Source: an uncultured Haloferula sp. (lineage in GTDB: Bacteria; Verrucomicrobiota; Verrucomicrobiae; Verrucomicrobiales; Akkermansiaceae). From it: DNA of 17,820 nucleotides. Shown here one piece after another: positions 13,761 through 17,820 of this stretch. The notes under the pieces were generated by a model. It was not told where the DNA came from. It saw only the letters and a list, made by a program, of their open reading frames with translations, and did not search any database. The stretch lies in assembly GCA_946885645.1 (NCBI GenBank), contig CAMPGU010000053.1, forward strand, positions 1 through 17,820, given 5' to 3'. Made by a program: the position numbers and the translations under genes. Each line of letters starts with the position of its first letter. Position 1 is the first letter of the stretch.

Positions 13761-14624
13761 TCAGTATCCCACCGGCGATCCGACGCGATTGCAGGGCGTG
13801 GCCTGCGTCTTCGGTGCCAGGACCGCGTATGCCGCCTCCGCCTGGCTGGCGGCTGCCAGCACCGCCGGCCTCATTTCCGCATTCCGCCACAGGGTGGAGT
13901 GGCATAGCAGCCCGCGGGCGATCGGCAGAAGATAAGCTTCCACATGCTCCTCGCGTAGCGGCAGCTCCCGGATCCCGGACAAAAGATCGGTGAAGGAAAT
14001 GCGCGCCGGTGCCAGCGCCACGCGCATTTCCAGCCGGTAGCTGCGGTCCGGCATGGGGTCCACCCGCAGCACCGCCGGAGCGGGGGAGGAATGGTTCACC
14101 GCATTCGCCTCGACCCGATATTCCCGCGGCTCCGAAACACCGCGCTCCTCCCAGGCCGGCCCTGGGACGCGATAGGCCTCCAGCACCCTGCGGGTCTCCA
14201 GCACCCGTGGCCGTGATATGATCTCGGCGAAGGGCTCCGGGATCAAAGCCGCGTCGTGATAGATCATCGCGGTCCTCGGTCCGGTGGCTCCGCCATACGG
14301 ATGCAGCAGCGAGTTTGCGCCCGTGATCCTGTTGTCCACGGGATCGCCCTCGATGCGGATGGTGCAGTGGAGCTGTTCATTTCCCGCCGTATATCCTGTG
14401 AATTCGGCCGACCCTGCGGCCAGTTCCACGATCACCGCCAGCGGGGCAGCCAGCAGCACGCTGCCGTCCGCCTCCCGGGCGTGGGGCGGGGAGAGATCGT
14501 GCAGCTTCTGCAGCGCGCCATTGATGGCGTCGCCGATCTCCTGCCGGTCCGCCGCTGCCAGCGACGCCACATCCTTCTCCTTCAGATCCCGTAGCAAGCG
14601 CTGTGCAAAAGCAATGGCCTTCAT
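13761..14624 (-). CDS. Adaptor/neck-like phage structural protein, 287 aa
   Basis: A soluble alpha/beta protein. The N-terminus is helical (IAFAQRLLRDLKEKDVASLA; then EIGDAINGALQKLHDL, about residues 29-44) as in head-tail adaptors. The C-terminus carries HVEAYLLPIARGLLCHSTLW (about 222-241), then a helix rich in Ala (PAVLAAASQAEAAYAVL). The same C-terminal pattern occurs in the upstream 503-aa protein (YVESLLLPIARYQAMSG). This fits a connector or adaptor between head and tail, but I cannot name the family. It overlaps the 503-aa gene by 4 nt (ATGA). The paralogy suggests the two proteins assemble together or replace each other at the same ring. Confidence 0.65.
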   Translation of the reverse strand: MKAIAFAQRLLRDLKEKDVASLAAADRQEIGDAINGALQKLHDLSPPHAREADGSVLLAAPLAVIVELAAGSAEFTGYTAGNEQLHCTIRIEGDPVDNRITGANSLLHPYGGATGPRTAMIYHDAALIPEPFAEIISRPRVLETRRVLEAYRVPGPAWEERGVSEPREYRVEANAVNHSSPAPAVLRVDPMPDRSYRLEMRVALAPARISFTDLLSGIRELPLREEHVEAYLLPIARGLLCHSTLWRNAEMRPAVLAAASQAEAAYAVLAPKTQATPCNRVGSPVGY

Positions 14625-16132
14625 ACCCGTGCCTCCTCCCTCAGGTTCGTGTTGTCACCGCTCTTTCCCGGCAGCGGGTCCGCGAGTTCCAAGCCAAGCC
14701 GCGCGGCCGCATACTCGGCCTCGATCTGTGCGCGGCGTTCCGGCGCCACCGCCAGGTGGCCGGACATCGCCTGATAGCGCGCGATCGGCAGCAGCAGGCT
14801 CTCAACATAACGATGCGGCATTGGCACCCGCGGGCACCGGTCCACGTCATTCCATGTGAAACGCGGCGCCTCCAGTACGACATCGACCATCAGCTCCGTT
14901 GGTTCGGCCGGTGCCGGCGCCACCTTCAGCGTGCACTTGCACGGTTCCTTCCCGGCCTGCCGCTGCCGCTCGATGTAGTAGGCCACCGGTTCTCCCGGCG
15001 ATTCCCCGTCCAAGTAAAGGTCCGCAAATTGCTCCAGCTCCCCCGGCGTGCCGAGTGCCGCCAGGGGTCTGCGCGTCGCCGCCGGCCGCACCGGTCCTGT
15101 CACGTTCTGGACACCTTGATCCAGCACTGCCTCGGAGAAGCCCGCCTCCAGGTTCACGGCTATGGTACTGCGGGTCCAGTAGTTCCTGTCCCTCGCCTGA
15201 TTCCAGACCGCCTGCATCGCGGAGTTCAGCACGTTCAGAGCCGCCCGCCGCGCCCACGCAGGTGCTTTCTCCGTATGCTCCAGGCCCCACATGAGGAGGA
15301 TCTCCCGGATCACCTCGCACACCCCGAGCCCGTCCCGTCCCGCGTCGAGCTCCGAACGGAGCGCCGTCGCCGATGCCCTGGCAGGGCTCCGCAGGAGGAT
15401 CTGCCGCCGCAGGGATCCCGATGCCCCGCTGTTAACCGTTCGCCACGATTGGAACTCCGGATTTCGATTAAGCGAGGAGTAAGCCGCCGGGACCGCGGAA
15501 GTCCTGGAGGCAAGATAGAAACTTCCCACCCGGAGCTCCGCCCACGGGGAGATCGTCAGGGCAACCGCCGAGCCGACGGGGCGAATTCTCCGGGGGGTGC
15601 CGGAGAGTTTGCTGACGATCCTCGACCCGGATACTTGCGTTTGTGTGAGCAAAGGGACGCCCGAGCCGATGCTAGTGATCCACTCCGCCGTGTGGGGCGT
15701 GGCCCCACTCCCCGTCCACATGCCATCCCAAGAAGTAAAAGTGGAGGGCGTATCTACAATTATAACCCAATTCCCCTCGCTCGGCCGGGTCAACGACGTC
15801 CACACCCCCGTTCCCCCCGACGATACCTCACCGTTTGAAGTGAACTGGTTGCCGCCCAGCGGATACAGGATGCCGTTCCCGTTCGGAGAAATCAGGCCGC
15901 TGAGGTTATACCCCGCCGCCCTCGTATCCAGCGTCGTCACCATCAGCAGGCTGGCCGTAAAGGCTGCCACCGTGGCGACCGTTATTCCTTCCAGTCCCTT
16001 GAGGCGGCGTATCCCGCCCTTCACCGTGGCCGAGACCGACGGCTTCGAGCCCAGCTTGCTGGCCCGCACCATGACGGCGGTGGCGGCGGCGCTCATCGGA
16101 ATGGTATCCGTGTTTAAAAGCATCTCGGCCAT
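14621..16132 (-). CDS. Composite 503-aa virion protein with adaptor-like C-terminal half
   Basis: Residues about 1-60 are basic and Ala/Ser-rich. Residues about 50-68 are hydrophobic (ITVATVAAFTASLLMVTTL), possibly a buried strand or a membrane segment. Residues about 70-245 are beta-rich with Ser/Thr/Gly/Trp (NWVIIVDTPSTFTSWDGMW) and look like a lectin- or fibre-type domain. From about residue 270 the chain is helical and resembles the adaptor-like neighbour (LNVLNSAMQAVWNQARDRNY; RYVESLLLPIARYQ). The apparent fusion of a surface-type domain to an adaptor is unusual. No Shine-Dalgarno. ATG 16132 is used; an ATG at codon 13 is a possible later start. Length is nearly double that of the paralogue. 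Confidence 0.65.
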   Translation of the reverse strand: MAEMLLNTDTIPMSAAATAVMVRASKLGSKPSVSATVKGGIRRLKGLEGITVATVAAFTASLLMVTTLDTRAAGYNLSGLISPNGNGILYPLGGNQFTSNGEVSSGGTGVWTSLTRPSEGNWVIIVDTPSTFTSWDGMWTGSGATPHTAEWITSIGSGVPLLTQTQVSGSRIVSKLSGTPRRIRPVGSAVALTISPWAELRVGSFYLASRTSAVPAAYSSLNRNPEFQSWRTVNSGASGSLRRQILLRSPARASATALRSELDAGRDGLGVCEVIREILLMWGLEHTEKAPAWARRAALNVLNSAMQAVWNQARDRNYWTRSTIAVNLEAGFSEAVLDQGVQNVTGPVRPAATRRPLAALGTPGELEQFADLYLDGESPGEPVAYYIERQRQAGKEPCKCTLKVAPAPAEPTELMVDVVLEAPRFTWNDVDRCPRVPMPHRYVESLLLPIARYQAMSGHLAVAPERRAQIEAEYAAARLGLELADPLPGKSGDNTNLREEARV

Positions 16133-16145
16133 GGTTCGGAGGGGA

Positions 16146-16550
16146 TCAGTTGAAGCTGAAGACGAGCGTCCCGATCGGGAATGACGGCGTATCCCCGCTC
16201 TCGATCAGCTTCGCGGTGGTCAGCGCCCCGTGGAGCAGCAGGTTCCCGCTGGTCGTCGCGTCGTAGATCGCGAAATGGGTTACCGTTCCCCAGGTGCCGG
16301 TCGCGCCGCCGCCGAAGGTGATGACCGTCCCGTTGCTCTTCTGGCCGCCGGAGGCCGCCGGGAAGTTCGTGCCGTTGTTGGTCACGGCGGCCCGCGCGTA
16401 GCCGTTCCCGCTCACCTCCGTGCCGCCGCCCGCATCCGTGGGGCCTGCGGTGAAGAGGGCGACATATACCGTCGCCGGGCGCGTGAAATCACCGCCACCC
16501 AGGATGTGGTCCGCGATCTTGTTTTCCAGGTAATCCGAAAGTGCACTCAT
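16146..16550 (-). CDS. Phage tail fibre protein, gp80-like
   Basis: A 134-aa protein that closely fits the small tail-fibre family related to mycobacteriophage gp80. It opens with SALSDYLENKIADHILGGGD, continues with RPATVYVALFTAGPTDAGGG and GTEVSGNGYARAAVT (about residues 43-57), then WGTVTHFAIYDATTSGNLLL (about 86-105) and GALTTAKLIESGDTPSFPIG (about 107-126). It is an all-beta protein that sits on the virion, in some phages next to the capsid gene as here. An AAGGA Shine-Dalgarno (16557-16561, six bases before the ATG) is present, which is exceptional in this window and suggests high expression. It lies downstream of a hairpin-rich gap after the capsid gene. Confidence 0.82.
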   Translation of the reverse strand: MSALSDYLENKIADHILGGGDFTRPATVYVALFTAGPTDAGGGTEVSGNGYARAAVTNNGTNFPAASGGQKSNGTVITFGGGATGTWGTVTHFAIYDATTSGNLLLHGALTTAKLIESGDTPSFPIGTLVFSFN

Positions 16551-16556
16551 GTCTTG

Positions 16557-16561
16557 TCCTT
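16557..16561 (-). promoter_or_regulatory. AAGGA ribosome-binding site for the tail fibre gene
   Basis: On the minus strand AAGGA is spaced six bases (CAAGAC) from the ATG at 16550. It is the clearest Shine-Dalgarno in the window; nearly all other starts lack one. Confidence 0.65.
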
Positions 16562-16593
16562 GATATGATGTTTTGTTGTTTAAATCTCCTCAC

Positions 16594-16658
16594 GCCCCGG
16601 CGCGGGGCAGGGGAGAATGGGGCCGCCCGCAGGGAAAAGAGCCTCCCCGCGGGCGGCC
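16594..16658 (-). terminator. Two hairpins after the capsid gene (possible terminator or processing site)
   Basis: Just past the capsid stop is a perfect 10-bp stem, GGCCGCCCGC (16621-16630) with GCGGGCGGCC (16649-16658). An 18-nt loop between them can add AGGG/CCCT-like pairs. A second small stem GCCCC-GGCGC-GGGGC lies at 16594-16608. No U-tract follows either, so complete termination is doubtful. A partial terminator or RNA-stabilising structure that sets capsid protein above downstream genes is plausible. Confidence 0.55.
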
Positions 16659-16662
16659 GGGA

Positions 16663-17820
16663 TCACGTCACTGCCGGCAGGTTAATGCCGGGGTAGCTCA
16701 CCGCGTGGCGCAGCCGGATCACTCCCGGATGACGGCCCTTCCGGTCCTTGCGGATCGTCTGGCCGAAGACCGAGGTAATGTAGCGCTGCTCGATGAAGCC
16801 GCCCTCCTCGGACTGCGTGGAGCGCCGCCCGCGGTACTTCCCGTAGCCGCGCAGCGCCGCCAGCCTGCCCAGGATCAGCGTGTCGCCGATCGGCACGCCC
16901 TTCCGGTTGCACGGGATCACCAGCGAGTCCTCCGGGTGCGCGTCCGTGTGGAGCGTCGCATTCCAGACCACGTCGCCGATCGTCGTGTTGCGGATCCCGC
17001 TCGTCGCGGAGCCCAGCCGGCCGTTCACCGTGATCTTGTTCCCGTTGTTCCCCGTCGCGTTCGCATAGGAATACATGCCGAATTTCCCCGCGTCCGCGCC
17101 GGTCAGGTTGTAGATCAGCACGTAGCTCGTCCCCGCCGCCGGGGCGAAGGTCGTCAGGTCGATGAAGCGGTACGCGTGCCCCGGGAAATACTTGTAGTAG
17201 AGTATGTCCGTCAGCGCCGCATCCGCCGGATTGCCGCCGCCCGTGATGTCGAATGCCGCCGTGCCCGCCGTCACCGCCACGCCCAGATCCGCCTTCGGAT
17301 TCAGGAAGGAACCCACCGCGCCCACCCCGTCGTGGTCGATCGGGTTGTACTCCGTGATCGTGTGGCCGTCGATGGTCGGGTAGCCGCCGCTGAAGATCGT
17401 GTTCAATTTCCCGCGCTCTCCCGCCATCGAGACCAGCTCCTTGTAGTCCGCATCCAGCTTCAGGGAAAGCAGCGCCGCCTGCGTCGCCACCACGCACTGG
17501 GACCACACCGGCCCGCTGGCACCGCGCCCGATGTTCGCCGCCGTGCCGCCCAGCGGCTTCATCGCCTGGCCGCCCTTCACAATCTCCTCCCACGCCAGCG
17601 TGTCCGCGGAGCTCAGCGTGTCCAGCGTCTTGCCGTTCACGTACTTCACGTTGGACCCGTTGAGCTGCAGTTGGAAGGCCGCGAACATCTGCTCGCTCTT
17701 CTGCCGTCCCAGCCACTTGCCCAGCTCCAGGTTCGCCCCGGTCGCGATCTCGTCGCGCATCCCCATCACCTCTTCCGCCCGCTCGTTGATCGAGTACGCA
17801 TGGCGCAGCCAATCCACCTT
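16663..17820 (-). CDS. Major capsid protein (DUF4043 / N4 gp56-like), 5' end outside window
   Basis: The frame stays open to the right edge, so the N-terminus is missing. At least 386 codons are visible; the GTG at 17817 is internal-looking (VDWLRHAYSINERAEEVMGM), matching the region where this family reads on from an upstream start. Other family-like stretches are NIGRGASGPVWSQCVVA in the first third, a central GFGMYSYAN-type beta region near KFGMYSYANATGNNGNKITV, then SLVIPCNRKG, and the C-terminal HPGVIRLRHAVSYPGINLPA. Capsid proteins of this type form the HK97-fold shell. In this direction terminase, portal and scaffold genes are expected beyond 17820. Its stop is 112 bases before the tail fibre start. 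Confidence 0.84.
   Translation of the reverse strand, partial: KVDWLRHAYSINERAEEVMGMRDEIATGANLELGKWLGRQKSEQMFAAFQLQLNGSNVKYVNGKTLDTLSSADTLAWEEIVKGGQAMKPLGGTAANIGRGASGPVWSQCVVATQAALLSLKLDADYKELVSMAGERGKLNTIFSGGYPTIDGHTITEYNPIDHDGVGAVGSFLNPKADLGVAVTAGTAAFDITGGGNPADAALTDILYYKYFPGHAYRFIDLTTFAPAAGTSYVLIYNLTGADAGKFGMYSYANATGNNGNKITVNGRLGSATSGIRNTTIGDVVWNATLHTDAHPEDSLVIPCNRKGVPIGDTLILGRLAALRGYGKYRGRRSTQSEEGGFIEQRYITSVFGQTIRKDRKGRHPGVIRLRHAVSYPGINLPAVT

Noticed and set aside
16663..17817. Capsid gene beginning at the GTG at 17817
   Set aside because: The codon is followed by a conserved internal-looking stretch (VDWLRHAYSINERAEEVM) and the frame is still open at the window edge.
1..17820. tRNA, rRNA, integrase or attachment site
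   Set aside because: No cloverleaf, rRNA-like stretch, recombinase motif or tRNA-end duplication could be recognised by eye.

Overview
The window reads as part of a tailed-phage genome, most likely a prophage, in a high-G+C Gram-negative bacterium. The left end carries plus-strand replication and regulation genes. The rest is a minus-strand block of lysis, tail, adaptor and capsid genes. The outer membrane is inferred from a spanin-like lipoprotein in the lysis cassette. Most starts have no clear Shine-Dalgarno sequence, and four different families of palindromic intergenic repeats sit between phage cassettes. That style fits a Verrucomicrobia-type host (Luteolibacter/Haloferula-like), but this host call is a weak inference. 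No integrase, terminase, portal, tRNA or att site is visible.

Layout from left to right. 1-172: a direct and inverted repeat cluster. 221-594: two overlapping small genes, the second a 46-aa four-cysteine zinc-knuckle protein. 621-779: a 77-bp direct repeat pair. 801-2903: a fused CHC2 zinc finger / Toprim-like / RecA-type ATPase, which is the replicative primase-helicase. 2908-3343: a composite of hairpin repeats enclosed in part by a 27-bp perfect inverted repeat. 3384-3842: a small XRE-like DNA-binding protein.

3980-4958 is a two-gene cargo cassette of lower G+C. It holds a TIR-like (MTH538/DUF1863, ThsB-like) protein overlapping a multi-pass membrane protein of the RipA (Francisella-type) family. 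The pairing of a TIR nucleotide-signal enzyme with a membrane protein looks like a Thoeris-like or abortive-infection unit, or phage-against-phage defence. It is the best candidate here for an undescribed system.

From 4928 rightward everything is on the minus strand and is transcribed from right to left. In transcription order: major capsid protein (partial at the right edge), gp80-like tail fibre protein, a 503-aa composite adaptor-like protein, a 287-aa adaptor-like protein, a pair of Ser/Thr/Glu-rich proteins, two proteins sharing a duplicated N-terminal module, a spike-base-like small protein, a three-Ig-domain plus FnIII protein, and a 944-aa beta-helix/LamG-like tail spike. After a repeat-filled gap come a lipoprotein u-spanin candidate, a three-TM holin candidate, a signal-peptide-bearing endolysin, a TM plus coiled-coil protein, and a small phage protein. 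Many of these genes overlap by 1-25 nt, which suggests translational coupling.
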